From contig PATE01000012.1 in the NCBI GenBank assembly GCA_002712305.1, forward strand, positions 4,013 to 49,636: a stretch of DNA of 45,624 nucleotides, in the 5' to 3' direction. This document shows, piece after piece, positions 10,086-18,893 of the stretch. Every line of letters starts with the position of its first letter. The first letter of the stretch is position 1. The notes below the pieces were generated by a model. It made no database searches, was not told the origin of the DNA, and saw only the letters and a program-made list of their open reading frames with translations. This DNA comes from Gemmatimonadota bacterium. Lineage in GTDB: Bacteria; Latescibacterota; UBA2968; UBA8231. The translations under genes were made by a program, and so were the position numbers.

Positions 10086-11122
10086 GGTGTTGCTCCCGAT
10101 GTTGATTGGAGGGCCCTCTCGAAGAGGGTAGGACGCTCGAGCGAGTCGAGCAATGCATTGTCTGGTGACATCATCAGTGCAACCCGGTCGGGGGAGACCC
10201 ACCCGACGATCTGTGCCCGTGTGTTGTGAATGGCAACCCGGTCGGCCATGTCCTGTTTGATGGGCAGGACCAACTCATCGATGACACCATCTTCGTCCAC
10301 CAGTCGCAACAGGTCGGCTTCTTCGGCAGGTGGGGCCGTGGTCAAGCCATCGACTCGAAGACGGCGAAGATACGCCAGGTAGGCGGTGACACTCTCTGTC
10401 CGACACGTGTCGACGCGACCGGCCCGTTCCAGCAGCCAACGATAATGCTGTGCGTCGTCGACGGGAACCGGTGGACCGTCGGCTGGCCGCGCAGCAAGGA
10501 TGCGCCACAGGCGCCACGATGTGGATCCGGTCTGCGCCTCCACTTCCACAAGGGCACCGGCGGCAAGAGATCGTGGCATCAGATGGGGGTCGAGCATGGG
10601 CGGCTGGCCGCGCCCTACGACACTGATGGGATCGGCGTGGAAGGTCAGCAGATGTTCGTCACCGACGACACGGGCGAGGGTGTGTGCTCCAGCCGGCCCG
10701 GCGAAGGGCCCAGCAAATTGCAGGCGAGCGAGCAATGTCTGGCTGCGATCGAACAAGCCGATCTGTAGCGTAGGCGCGCCGTCGATGGGGATCCGCTGTC
10801 CGGAGTCCACCGGTGTGAGGGTCCCCCGTGCACCGAGACACAGCGAGAGCAGGTGCTCCATGCGGTCGCTGTGGGCAAGTGCATTGTGATACGCTGGGAA
10901 TCGCCAGGTCTCGCCCTGTCGCACGTAGGTGTAGTTCTGTTGAGGGCCCCAGCTCAGATCGACGCGATGAACGCGATCGGGTTCGACCGGAGCGGCAGCC
11001 GGTACAAGGGGCCTCAACCGACCCTGCGTCTGCAGTTCCTGCTGTTGTTGCAGGCGCAGCCACGTATCGAGACAGACCAACACGACCAGCAGCGCTGTTA
11101 GAAGAAGGACGGTACGTGTCAT
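10082..11122 (-). CDS. DUF4340-domain membrane-anchored protein
   Basis: A 346-aa protein with one N-terminal membrane helix (TRTVLLLTALLVVLVCLDTW) and a long extracytoplasmic part. The layout of strands (VHRVDLSWGPQQNYTYVRQG, then ETWRFP) is typical of DUF4340, a family usually found beside GldG-like auxiliary proteins and ABC-2 transporters. No catalytic motif is visible. ATG 11122 overlaps the stop of the duplicated GldG-like gene (ATGA), and its own stop overlaps the hydrolase start. The role is probably structural or substrate-handling in the envelope complex (inference from context). Confidence 0.82.
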   Translation of the reverse strand: MTRTVLLLTALLVVLVCLDTWLRLQQQQELQTQGRLRPLVPAAAPVEPDRVHRVDLSWGPQQNYTYVRQGETWRFPAYHNALAHSDRMEHLLSLCLGARGTLTPVDSGQRIPIDGAPTLQIGLFDRSQTLLARLQFAGPFAGPAGAHTLARVVGDEHLLTFHADPISVVGRGQPPMLDPHLMPRSLAAGALVEVEAQTGSTSWRLWRILAARPADGPPVPVDDAQHYRWLLERAGRVDTCRTESVTAYLAYLRRLRVDGLTTAPPAEEADLLRLVDEDGVIDELVLPIKQDMADRVAIHNTRAQIVGWVSPDRVALMMSPDNALLDSLERPTLFERALQSTSGATP

Positions 11123-14100
11123 CCGCTTCTCCTGCGTCCCCAGCGCCAGAGCCCCAGCAATGCGAACAGGCCAGGTCCCATGCCGACGACGGCCAGACGC
11201 CAGGCGAATCGTTCCCCGTCTGCGGGCGGCTCAAAGCCCCGGCGACCCCCGCCTGCACGGGCCTGCAAGGCGAGCATGTCAGCGCCGTACACCGCATCTG
11301 CCACAGCGTTGAGCAGAAGTTGGTCGTGGGCGAAGGGTGCTCGCAGCAGATAGGGGTCCTTGAACATCTCTGAGGATCCAATCAAGACCAACTGACCCTC
11401 TGCGGTGGAGGCGGGGCCCGGTCCGAATCGGCGTGATCCGGTGCTGTCTCGTACCGCGTGAATCGCCGGGAACAATCCCCTGAGTCGCAGGAGGAGGGGC
11501 TGCGGACCCCCAAGGTAGGTGGCTGGTTCAAAGGCTTCGGGGGGCAACCAACCGCCACGCCAGTCGTAGCTCCATGCGTGAGCAGACGTCGTAACCAAGG
11601 TGTCGGCATCCAACACCGAGCCTGCCCCCGTGAGTTGGAAACGGTTGCCCCAGATGAACAACAGATCACCCAATCGTCGTGTGAGTTCGTCGTCGACGTC
11701 ATGTTGATGGGCTACCGATCGGAGCAGGAAAGGCAGCGCCACCTGCTGCGCATCGTACTCGCGCACGGCCGAGCGGTTGACCTGTGTGTCCAGCTGCAGC
11801 GCGTGCTGGGAGCGATCCATCAGCACCTCACGAGGCTGTTCGACCCCGATCAGTTCGAGGTATCCGACCAGGTCTTGGAATTGGGGTTGTGGCCAGTGGA
11901 CAGTGGAGAATCCGGCGCCACGGTATTGCCGCTGTTGGATGTTGTAGTGCTGAAGGGCGACGACGGCCTTGCCGCCTTGCGACAGATGCTCACTGAGCGC
12001 TTCGACGATGGCCGACGCATCCCGGCGGGGCTGGAACCACAACACCGCATCGCTATGACGGGGGAACTGGGGTTCTCGCAGCGAAACGTGCTGGACCGTG
12101 TATCCATAGTCCCTGAGCAACTGCTTCGCGTGACTGTACACATCGACGCCACGGGGCGCACTCAGTCCTTTCTTCTGGTAGTCCTCCAAAGCTTCGGCAG
12201 GCGACAATCGTGGCAGGTCCGACACGACGGTCAATCGAGGGGTTCGGTTCTGCCGCAGGCGCTCGATGGCGGCCACGAGCAGGAAATCCAGATGGGGGAG
12301 CGTGCGCTCGTCGATGCGGGGAATCGCCGTCTGTCGCAGACCGCTGCGCAGCAAGAGACCCGATACGACGCGATCCACGCGAGTTGTATCGTGGGCAACC
12401 CTCTCCACGGCAAAGGGGCGAATGCCCGCTTTCACGAAGTGTTGCCGCTGTGACGTCGGGGTGTTCCCGTCGAGACGATGGATCGTCAGGTCCAGCCCAG
12501 TCGAGGACATGGCGTCCTGGAAACGCGCGGCGGCCCGTTTCATACCGATGGGCAACTCGGTATTGGAGGACACGACCCACTCCACCTGCAGATCGGGCAG
12601 CGATGCCAGCGACTCGAGGGTTTCATCGGTCAGCGAATGAAGGTCGTCAGCAGTCAGATCAAGGCGGGGTCGATCCAGGCCCGTGGCCGCCAGCCAAACC
12701 CCAGCCAGCACGATGACACCGACAATCACCATGGGTCGCAGGGAGGGCACAGCGAAACGGATCTGGCCCAGAATGCCAAGCCGTCGCACGCCCAACCAGA
12801 TCCAGAGGGCAGGCACGGCGCCGATCAGCAGAAGACGCCACAACAGCCGTTCGCCGCTCGTGGTGGATGCCAGCGGGCGTGCTGTCTGGCGGTCGACATC
12901 GATACGGATGAGTCGTTCGCCCGCAGCAAGGGAGCGCACCAGATCCCTGAGAAAGATGCCGTGGCCATACCCAGTCTGACTCAACGACCCATCGGCAAAG
13001 GGAGTGGGCGCGGCCAATACGAGCATCTGCCCTACCCATGGGTCTTCGGACGTGAGCAGGATCATCAGGTTCTGTTTCGGAACACGCAGCTCCTGTCTCA
13101 GTTCATCGATTCGTACCGGCGCAACCGGCACATCGGTCACCGTGGCGAACTGCGTTGTCGTGGCCGCCACATGCGCTCGCCAGCCGCTATCCTGCAAGAG
13201 TTCCGTATCGATCTGCAAGGCGCCGGCGCCCGCGAAGGCCAGTCCACCGCGTGCCTGTGTGGCAAAGGGTCGAAAGTCGCGAAAGGCAGGTAGGTTGCGC
13301 AGGTGGTAGGGTGCCCGGAGTTCAACGGGGCCGCTATCAAGGGGAATGACCACCGGGCCATGGTTGCGATCCATCAGCAGATCGGGCGTGGCCCGCAATC
13401 CAAAGGCGCGCAGCAGGGCCGGCCATGCCGGGCCATTGCTGAGGCCAGATACGTGCGATTCGTCGACGTGAACCATACGGTAAGGGCTTCCGGCCAACAC
13501 CACGCTTCGGCCGCTGGCCAGAAACGAACGCAACCGGGCCACGTGCGCATCCGACACCTTATCCGGTTGCACCCAGATGAACAGATCGATGTCGGGTGGG
13601 AGTCTCGCACCCCTGTCGAAATCGATCTCCATCACCGGGCCATGCTGAGCCAGATGGGCGGCCACCTGCCGATAGCCCTCCGGCACATCCACGGCGAATC
13701 TCGGGGCCCGTGATGCGGCCTGCAGATGGGACAGAATCCAGGGCTGCAGGTGCGGCAGATGTTGCGCCTGAATATCCTGGATCAGCACATCCGCATGTCC
13801 TGCACGCGACAGGACCAGAGAGGACCAGATCGTCGTTTCACTGGTGCGATCGTCGAGGATCTTCCGAACCCGAACCGGTGACACGCGAGCGCGTGCTGCA
13901 TACGCGGCCCCCTCGTCACCACTCAGGTCGGGGTCAACGACGCGCGTTCGCATCCGGTTGCCGGCCGCTTCCTGCATGGCGGACAACAACTGACGTGTCG
14001 ACGAACCCACCGCTTTGAGATGGGCAGGCAGACGCTCATCGGCACTCATGAACAACGTAGCTGACAGTGGCGTGGTCTGTGCCTGAAGCCAGGAACGCAG

Positions 14101-14277
14101 TGGCGCTGACAGGGTCGCCGAATGGCGGGCGCGCGGATCGAACAGTGGCGCCGGTGCGATGGTCTGGGTGATGCGGGTCAAAAACGCGACGATGCCGAGC
14201 ACGAACAGGAAACAGCAGGTCGCACTCAGTGCAAACAGACGCCGTGTCGTGATCGAATGCGAAACAGGGGCGGGCAC
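11119..14277 (-). CDS. Double GldG-like ABC transporter auxiliary protein (internal tandem duplication)
   Basis: A 1052-aa protein built from two GldG-like units, each with a membrane helix, a large extracytoplasmic domain and a closing membrane helix. Unit 1 spans about residues 1-503 (helices near 14-34 and 478-498) and unit 2 about 504-1052 (helices near 514-532 and 1027-1045). Matching blocks repeat in order: DLFIWVQP near 231 and DAVLWFQP near 743; DLLMDRNHGP near 299 and EVLMDRSQHA near 817; SGERLLWRLLLIGAVP near 474 and DGERFAWRLAVVGMGP near 1020. Known GldG-type auxiliaries are usually one unit of about 500-600 aa. The GTG start at 14277 overlaps the permease stop (TAGTG); reading further upstream only gives an out-of-frame shadow of the permease. 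It probably partners the permease and DUF4340 protein. Confidence 0.88.
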   Translation of the reverse strand: MPAPVSHSITTRRLFALSATCCFLFVLGIVAFLTRITQTIAPAPLFDPRARHSATLSAPLRSWLQAQTTPLSATLFMSADERLPAHLKAVGSSTRQLLSAMQEAAGNRMRTRVVDPDLSGDEGAAYAARARVSPVRVRKILDDRTSETTIWSSLVLSRAGHADVLIQDIQAQHLPHLQPWILSHLQAASRAPRFAVDVPEGYRQVAAHLAQHGPVMEIDFDRGARLPPDIDLFIWVQPDKVSDAHVARLRSFLASGRSVVLAGSPYRMVHVDESHVSGLSNGPAWPALLRAFGLRATPDLLMDRNHGPVVIPLDSGPVELRAPYHLRNLPAFRDFRPFATQARGGLAFAGAGALQIDTELLQDSGWRAHVAATTTQFATVTDVPVAPVRIDELRQELRVPKQNLMILLTSEDPWVGQMLVLAAPTPFADGSLSQTGYGHGIFLRDLVRSLAAGERLIRIDVDRQTARPLASTTSGERLLWRLLLIGAVPALWIWLGVRRLGILGQIRFAVPSLRPMVIVGVIVLAGVWLAATGLDRPRLDLTADDLHSLTDETLESLASLPDLQVEWVVSSNTELPIGMKRAAARFQDAMSSTGLDLTIHRLDGNTPTSQRQHFVKAGIRPFAVERVAHDTTRVDRVVSGLLLRSGLRQTAIPRIDERTLPHLDFLLVAAIERLRQNRTPRLTVVSDLPRLSPAEALEDYQKKGLSAPRGVDVYSHAKQLLRDYGYTVQHVSLREPQFPRHSDAVLWFQPRRDASAIVEALSEHLSQGGKAVVALQHYNIQQRQYRGAGFSTVHWPQPQFQDLVGYLELIGVEQPREVLMDRSQHALQLDTQVNRSAVREYDAQQVALPFLLRSVAHQHDVDDELTRRLGDLLFIWGNRFQLTGAGSVLDADTLVTTSAHAWSYDWRGGWLPPEAFEPATYLGGPQPLLLRLRGLFPAIHAVRDSTGSRRFGPGPASTAEGQLVLIGSSEMFKDPYLLRAPFAHDQLLLNAVADAVYGADMLALQARAGGGRRGFEPPADGERFAWRLAVVGMGPGLFALLGLWRWGRRRSG

Positions 14278-15035
14278 TACAAACGGATCCGACGAAGCCC
14301 GATCTGGGTCAGCCACAGAAAGAACCCGATCATGGAAACGAAATACAGAATCGGTCCAAAGCCGACGATACCACGAACGAACGAATTGTAGTGGGGAATC
14401 ACCGACACGGACCCCGACAACCAGGAGCCCAACTGCCAACCTGGCGCCAGTCCGTCGAGGATCTCTACGACTTCGTGATGACCGGTGAAGACGAACACAC
14501 TTGCTAACAGAGCGGCCAGCACGAAGGCCACGATCTGATTGTGGGTGAGGGAGGATACAAACTGACCAAAGGCCAGGAAGAAGGCGCCCAGAAACAGAGC
14601 TCCCAGATAGCCGGCCACGATCGTTCCCACATCGGCGGGTCCGAGGCGAAGCAGCATGGCTACGATGGGTAACGAACCAGCGATCACAATCGCAAAAAAG
14701 GAGACCGCAGCCAGATACTTGCCCACGATCACGTGGGTTACGCGCAAGGGGAGAGTCAAGAGGACTTCGATCGTTCCCTGCGCATGTTCTTCGGCCCAAC
14801 TGCGCATCGTCATGGCCGGAGCGAACACGATCAGCAGGTAGGGCAGGCGTTCGAACCACGCCGACATATCCACGATCGCCTCCAGGAAGAAGGCATTCAT
14901 GAATGCGCTACCCGACAGTGCCAGAAAGACGGCCGCGTAGATGTAGGCGATGGGTGAATCGAAGTAGGCCCGCAATTCACGACGAGCCACCAGACTACAG
15001 GCATCGACCCACTTCAGACGGTTGGCCTCAGACAT
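14277..15035 (-). CDS. ABC-2 type transporter permease, GldF-like
   Basis: A 252-aa inner membrane permease with six predicted helices. The N-terminal region RRELRAYFDSPIAYIYAAVF and the cytoplasmic motif SWAEEHAQGTIEVLLTLPL are hallmarks of the GldF/NosY-like ABC-2 group. Two adjacent ATGs (15038 and 15035) are possible. AGGAG lies 6 bases before 15035, which makes it the better start. The start overlaps the stop of the ATPase gene by 8 bases and its own stop overlaps the GldG-like gene, so ATPase, permease and auxiliary are probably made in fixed ratio. Confidence 0.93.
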   Translation of the reverse strand: MSEANRLKWVDACSLVARRELRAYFDSPIAYIYAAVFLALSGSAFMNAFFLEAIVDMSAWFERLPYLLIVFAPAMTMRSWAEEHAQGTIEVLLTLPLRVTHVIVGKYLAAVSFFAIVIAGSLPIVAMLLRLGPADVGTIVAGYLGALFLGAFFLAFGQFVSSLTHNQIVAFVLAALLASVFVFTGHHEVVEILDGLAPGWQLGSWLSGSVSVIPHYNSFVRGIVGFGPILYFVSMIGFFLWLTQIGLRRIRL

Positions 15036-15765
15036 CATCGACTCCTGCCGTGTCGACCAGGTGCGCGAACAGATTCTCAAGGGACGTCTCGGGAAGTTGG
15101 GCTTCGGCACACAACTCGGACACGGTGCCATCGGCCAGAAGTCGCCCGTTGTCGATCATCAGCACGCGATCGCTCACCGCTTCAACATCGGCAATGATGT
15201 GGGTCGAGAAGAGGACGGCACGGTCGGTTTTCAATTGTCGCAGGAGATCGCGGAAGGCTATGACCTGCAGGGGATCGAAGCCGTGCGTGGGCTCATCGAG
15301 CAGCAGCACGGCCGGATCGTGGACGAGGGCCGAGGCGAGACCGACACGCTGACGGAATCCCGTCGAACACTCGCGGATTCGTTTCGCCAACACGGGTGTG
15401 ACATCGCACGTCTCGACCACCGTGTTGACGGCGGTCTCGGCGGCTGCATCCGTCAGCCCGTGCGCGCCGGCTACGAAACGCAGCCAATCTCCCACGACCA
15501 TGTCGCCATACAGAGGTGTGTCACCGGGCAGATAGCCGATCTGTTCACGCACCGCCACGGGGTCCTGTTCGACGTTAGACTCGCCGATGCAGATCGTGCC
15601 ACGGGTCGGTGCCAGATAGGTGGACAACATCTTCAACATCGTCGACTTGCCGGCCCCATTGGGGCCGACAAAACCGACGATCTCATTTCGGTCGACGGAG
15701 AAACTCACGTCGTCGACGGCAACGAGCTGGCCATAGGTGCGGGTGACGTGTTCGACGCGGATCAA
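15028..15765 (-). CDS. ABC transporter ATP-binding protein, GldA-like
   Basis: A 245-aa nucleotide-binding subunit. Walker A is GPNGAGKST (about residues 34-42). A degenerate signature CSTGFRQRVGLA is followed by Walker B VLLLDEPTHGFDP, and the H-loop is in FSTHI. The TTG start at 15765 is supported by GGGAG 7 bases upstream and by a 4-base overlap (TTGA) with the stop of the PF09818 gene. Extending to ATG 15888 would add residues that do not look like an ABC protein. It should energise the GldF-like permease. Confidence 0.93.
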   Translation of the reverse strand: MIRVEHVTRTYGQLVAVDDVSFSVDRNEIVGFVGPNGAGKSTMLKMLSTYLAPTRGTICIGESNVEQDPVAVREQIGYLPGDTPLYGDMVVGDWLRFVAGAHGLTDAAAETAVNTVVETCDVTPVLAKRIRECSTGFRQRVGLASALVHDPAVLLLDEPTHGFDPLQVIAFRDLLRQLKTDRAVLFSTHIIADVEAVSDRVLMIDNGRLLADGTVSELCAEAQLPETSLENLFAHLVDTAGVDDV

Positions 15766-17492
15766 GCGACGGCTCCCGGGGCAGGTTCGACCTGCAGCGT
15801 GCGAAGTCGATTGAGGGTGGCGGACAATTCGAAGGCACGGAACTGCGCCAGATCTGGCTGAAAACGATCCTGCGTGAGCACCGACCATCCCTCGCTGCGG
15901 ATATCGTCGAGAACCGCAGCACAGATCTGCGCCACATCGAGATGCTCACCAAGATAGTGATGATGGATGTGCAGCAGGGCCTGACCCAGCGCCCGTGTCT
16001 GAGACTCATCGACAAGCTGTCCCAGGGCCGACAGATCGAGAAAGGTCCTGCCGACTTCGAGCTCGTGTCGTGTTCGAGCTCGCACCGATCGCTCTCTTCG
16101 TCCACGGCGCGGATTGAGGCTCTGTGGAAGGGGGATTCGCCCTCTGGTCGCTGGCCACGCGCCCACGGTGTTCCCCGTGAGAGGTACCAACTCGTGAGCT
16201 CGTTCGGTGACGTCGACAGGCCGATACTCCTCCATGGCGATCACCGTACCGGCCACGCTTAGGTAGTCGCTGCTGCCCCCCGTTACGACGATGGTAGACG
16301 TACCGGTTGCTGCCAGCTGCCCGACCCGGTCGATGAAGGGGGTGATCGGCTCTTGCTGGTCGCCGATGAGCTGGCGCATCCGTTGGTCGCGGATCATGAA
16401 ATTCGTCGCCGCCGTATCCTCGTCGATCAGCAAAAGGCGAGAGCCGATCTCGAGGGCCTCGACGATCGCCGCCGCCTGGGAGGTCGAACCCGATGCGTCA
16501 TCTGATGTGAAGTGATCTGTTCGCCGTCCCTGGGGCAAGGGCCCGATGAAGGGGGACAGGTCAACGCCGCTGATTCGTCGCCCATCCTCGGCGCGGATCG
16601 ACACGGCCGTCTCGTCGCAAACGACGCCCTCACGCCCATCACCGGGCACGTGTTCGTACACGCCCATTCGAAGCGCATCGAGCAGCGTCGATTTTCCGTG
16701 GAACCCGCCGCCGACGATGGCTGTGACCCCCCGGCGGATGCCTGTGCCTGTGATCCTGGTGCCATCCGCCTGCTCAAGTTCAACCCTCAAAGACGGCGGC
16801 GACTGCCAGGAAATCGCGTGCGATTGGAGGGGGCGATCATCGATACCACTGTGTCGGGGCAGCCGGCTGCCGTCGGCGACGAAGGCCACCAGGTCGTGAT
16901 CGGCCAGTTGCCCGCGCAAAGCATCCCCGTCGGCGGCGCAGGTCGCCAGCTGTTGTAGATGCTGCGCGTCAAGATGTTCGTAAATCACCCCTGCTTGGAG
17001 CACGGCTGGCAGCCGCTCGCACAACAGGTGCGCCGCTTGATGGCCCTGAATACGACGGCCCGCCGCCGGCAGTCTCGCGCTGAGACGGATGATCAGCTCA
17101 TCCCCTACCCATTGGACACACGATCGATCCAGGATCTGCTGACGTGGGCGATCGATCTGCAGGTCGGATCGATCTTGTGTCATCTGCCCCGTGGCATGGG
17201 CAATGGCAAGGGCAAGACCATGGCACAATCCACGACGACGGTGGGTGTCTTGCAGCAGATGATCGGGCACGCCGGTGGCGGTACGAGGGATCGACAGCGT
17301 CAAGCGGGATGGCGGCGCGAAGGGGTCTGCCTGCACATAGTCGATGGACAGGTGAAACGGAACCGATCCGGCGAAGCCGAATCCTTCTGTCAATTCCAGA
17401 TCGCGATAGGCCTTGAAACCACGACCATCGAGTTGGCGAAGTGCGACCGCGAGATCTTCGCACGAGGCAACGGTGGGATGGAGATTCGTCAA
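15762..17492 (-). CDS. Predicted ABC-class ATPase (PF09818/COG3044 family)
   Basis: A 576-aa soluble protein of the 'predicted ATPase of the ABC class' family. The N-terminal part carries the family mark LDGRGFKAYRDL, then DYVQADPFAPPSRL. The ATPase core has an atypical P-loop, GGGFHGKSTLL (about 261-271), a signature-like TSDDASGSTSQAA (about 329-341) and Walker B LLLIDEDTAATNFMIRD (about 353-369). Cellular function is not established; the trypanosome homologue MRB1590 acts in RNA editing. The start is uncertain: TTG 17492 gives the family length but has no clear ribosome binding site, and ATG 17633 would run into the divergent gene. It overlaps the GldA-like ATPase gene by four bases and heads the operon. 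Confidence 0.85.
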   Translation of the reverse strand: MTNLHPTVASCEDLAVALRQLDGRGFKAYRDLELTEGFGFAGSVPFHLSIDYVQADPFAPPSRLTLSIPRTATGVPDHLLQDTHRRRGLCHGLALAIAHATGQMTQDRSDLQIDRPRQQILDRSCVQWVGDELIIRLSARLPAAGRRIQGHQAAHLLCERLPAVLQAGVIYEHLDAQHLQQLATCAADGDALRGQLADHDLVAFVADGSRLPRHSGIDDRPLQSHAISWQSPPSLRVELEQADGTRITGTGIRRGVTAIVGGGFHGKSTLLDALRMGVYEHVPGDGREGVVCDETAVSIRAEDGRRISGVDLSPFIGPLPQGRRTDHFTSDDASGSTSQAAAIVEALEIGSRLLLIDEDTAATNFMIRDQRMRQLIGDQQEPITPFIDRVGQLAATGTSTIVVTGGSSDYLSVAGTVIAMEEYRPVDVTERAHELVPLTGNTVGAWPATRGRIPLPQSLNPRRGRRERSVRARTRHELEVGRTFLDLSALGQLVDESQTRALGQALLHIHHHYLGEHLDVAQICAAVLDDIRSEGWSVLTQDRFQPDLAQFRAFELSATLNRLRTLQVEPAPGAVA

Positions 17493-17573
17493 AGCGAAGA
17501 TGTCAGCGATGGGTGTGGGTGGATGACTTCCTATATTGTAGAGCAGTTGGTCACCCCTCAACAGGAGCCGGAT
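17493..17573. promoter_or_regulatory. Divergent promoter region with overlapping -10 boxes
   Basis: This 81-bp gap separates the ABC operon from the CMD/Rieske gene. The AT-rich segment CTATATTGTA (17531-17540) reads TATATT on the plus strand and TACAAT on the minus strand, so one spot could serve both directions. A minus-strand TTGAGG lies 15 bases upstream of TACAAT. No good -35 box is seen for the plus strand. Shared control of the two units is inference. Confidence 0.4.
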
Positions 17574-18239
17574 GTGAGTACAGACGAGAGGTTGGACGAA
17601 GATCTCAGCGGTTTGCAGTGGCTGAGTCGTCATCGACCTGAGGCAATGGAGCACCTGCTGGCTTTTTTCAAGGAATCGGGGCGTCATCTGGATCCGAAGA
17701 CTCGATTCTTGATCTCCATTGTGACGAAGGTCATCAACTTCACGCCTCGTGGTCTGCGGCAGTATATCCCTCGCGCGATGCGTGAAGGGGCCAGCCGGGA
17801 CGAGGTGCTCGACGCGATCCTGTGCGCCTATCCCGCAGCGGGGCTCACAAAGGTCGTCGATGCCGTCGACATTCTGCGATCGATCCCCGATGTGGGAGAT
17901 TCGCCCAGCGTCTCCACTGGGGATTCAGCCGTCTCATCATCATGGCAGGACGCGGGGCCGGTGGAAGACATCCCTGAAGGGCGGGGACAAGTGGTCGTCG
18001 TCGATGGACGACGTCTGGTCCTGTTCCGCCTCGGCGACCAGGTTCACGCGGTGATCAACAGCTGTATTCATCAGGGCGGGGAGTTGGGTGGCGGTACCCT
18101 GACGGATACCGTCGTGACCTGTCCGCTCCACGGCTGGCAATTCGACATCACCGATGGCAGCTGCCTCACCGTGCCCGGTGCTTCCATCGACACCTTCGAT
18201 ACGCGGATCAAACAGGACCGGGTCGAGGTCCTCCTGTAG
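17574..18239 (+). CDS. CMD/AhpD-like domain fused to a Rieske [2Fe-2S] domain
   Basis: A 221-aa two-domain protein. Residues about 15-105 resemble carboxymuconolactone decarboxylase/AhpD helices (DPKTRFLISIVTKVINF, then REGASRDEVLDAILCAYPAA). The CXXC pair used by AhpD peroxidases is absent; the matching place reads NFTPRGLRQYIPRA. Residues about 125-221 form a Rieske ferredoxin with cluster ligands C164, H166, C183 and H186 (CIHQGG and CPLHGW). GTG 17574 is chosen because AGGAG lies 6 bases upstream; an ATG at 17523 and the longer reading from 16959 lack such support. It may pass electrons to an oxygenase or reductase partner that is not visible here. It converges on the Nudix gene with a 3-bp gap. 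Confidence 0.82.
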   Translation: MSTDERLDEDLSGLQWLSRHRPEAMEHLLAFFKESGRHLDPKTRFLISIVTKVINFTPRGLRQYIPRAMREGASRDEVLDAILCAYPAAGLTKVVDAVDILRSIPDVGDSPSVSTGDSAVSSSWQDAGPVEDIPEGRGQVVVVDGRRLVLFRLGDQVHAVINSCIHQGGELGGGTLTDTVVTCPLHGWQFDITDGSCLTVPGASIDTFDTRIKQDRVEVLL

Positions 18240-18242
18240 CGC

Positions 18243-18893
18243 CTATCCCTTGATCAGGGTCGGGTCGAGTTCGCCCTGACGCAGATAGTGGTCGATGGCG
18301 GCCAGACTTTGACGGAAGGTCTCCAGAATCATCGGTGGATACTCGGCCACCGCCTGTCTGGATAGCTCGACAACCCTTACCCCATCGGTATCTCGTAGTT
18401 GAGCCTTCACTTGTTCACACCGTGCCTCGATCAAGTCGATGAGGTCTGTCACGGCGACCTGCACGAAACCATCCACTTCATCACTTGTGACGAGTTGCTC
18501 GATCGTCAGCGGTCGAGGACAGAGAAACAGGTGTTCGATCACACGCTGGCAGTCGACGTGATCTCGATCCATCCGCATCGTGCCCAACTCGATGAGATCT
18601 TCTTCCGCGATGCGAAGACCGACCTCTTCCAGCAGTTCACGAGTGGCACTCTGGGCAGGCGTTTCGCCACTGCCGATGTGGCCTCCGGCCAGAGCATCGA
18701 TCTGGGCGATGAACCGATCGCCAGCTCGGCCCCTACGCTGCATCATCATCACGGCTTGCCCGTCCTGATTCCAGGCAGACCACACGAACACCAACCCATG
18801 CCAGTCGCAGTCGGCGTGTACCTGCGCCCGAGACTTCACGCCGATGACGGCGCCAGACTCGTCGAGAACGTCCAGCAGTTCTTCCTGAGACAT
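18243..18893 (-). CDS. Nudix hydrolase (IPP-isomerase-like / YfcD type)
   Basis: A 216-aa pyrophosphohydrolase that should cleave a nucleoside diphosphate linked to another group. The Nudix box is perfect: G71-x5-E77-x7-R85-E86-x2-E89-E90-x-G92, seen as GHIGSGETPAQ and SATRELLEEVGL. The start LLDVLDESGAVIG, then SRAQVHADCDWHG resembles the IPP isomerase-like Nudix group. The substrate cannot be read from the sequence. The C-terminal 70 residues are helical and of unknown role. The ATG directly follows the rhomboid stop without a gap, so the two are co-translated. Confidence 0.92.
   Translation of the reverse strand: MSQEELLDVLDESGAVIGVKSRAQVHADCDWHGLVFVWSAWNQDGQAVMMMQRRGRAGDRFIAQIDALAGGHIGSGETPAQSATRELLEEVGLRIAEEDLIELGTMRMDRDHVDCQRVIEHLFLCPRPLTIEQLVTSDEVDGFVQVAVTDLIDLIEARCEQVKAQLRDTDGVRVVELSRQAVAEYPPMILETFRQSLAAIDHYLRQGELDPTLIKG

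Noticed and set aside
11458-12453. 331-codon plus-strand open frame inside the GldG-like gene
   Set aside because: Antisense shadow of a gene whose two repeated halves match each other in sequence, which fixes the coding strand.
14278-14859. N-terminal extension of the GldG-like protein to an ATG at 14859
   Set aside because: The extension is an out-of-frame reading of the permease gene, rich in Arg and Ser. The GTG at 14277 overlaps the permease stop and directly precedes the expected membrane helix.
16959-17573. N-terminal extension of the CMD/Rieske protein to 16959
   Set aside because: It is antisense to conserved parts of the PF09818 ATPase. GTG 17574 has a well-placed AGGAG.
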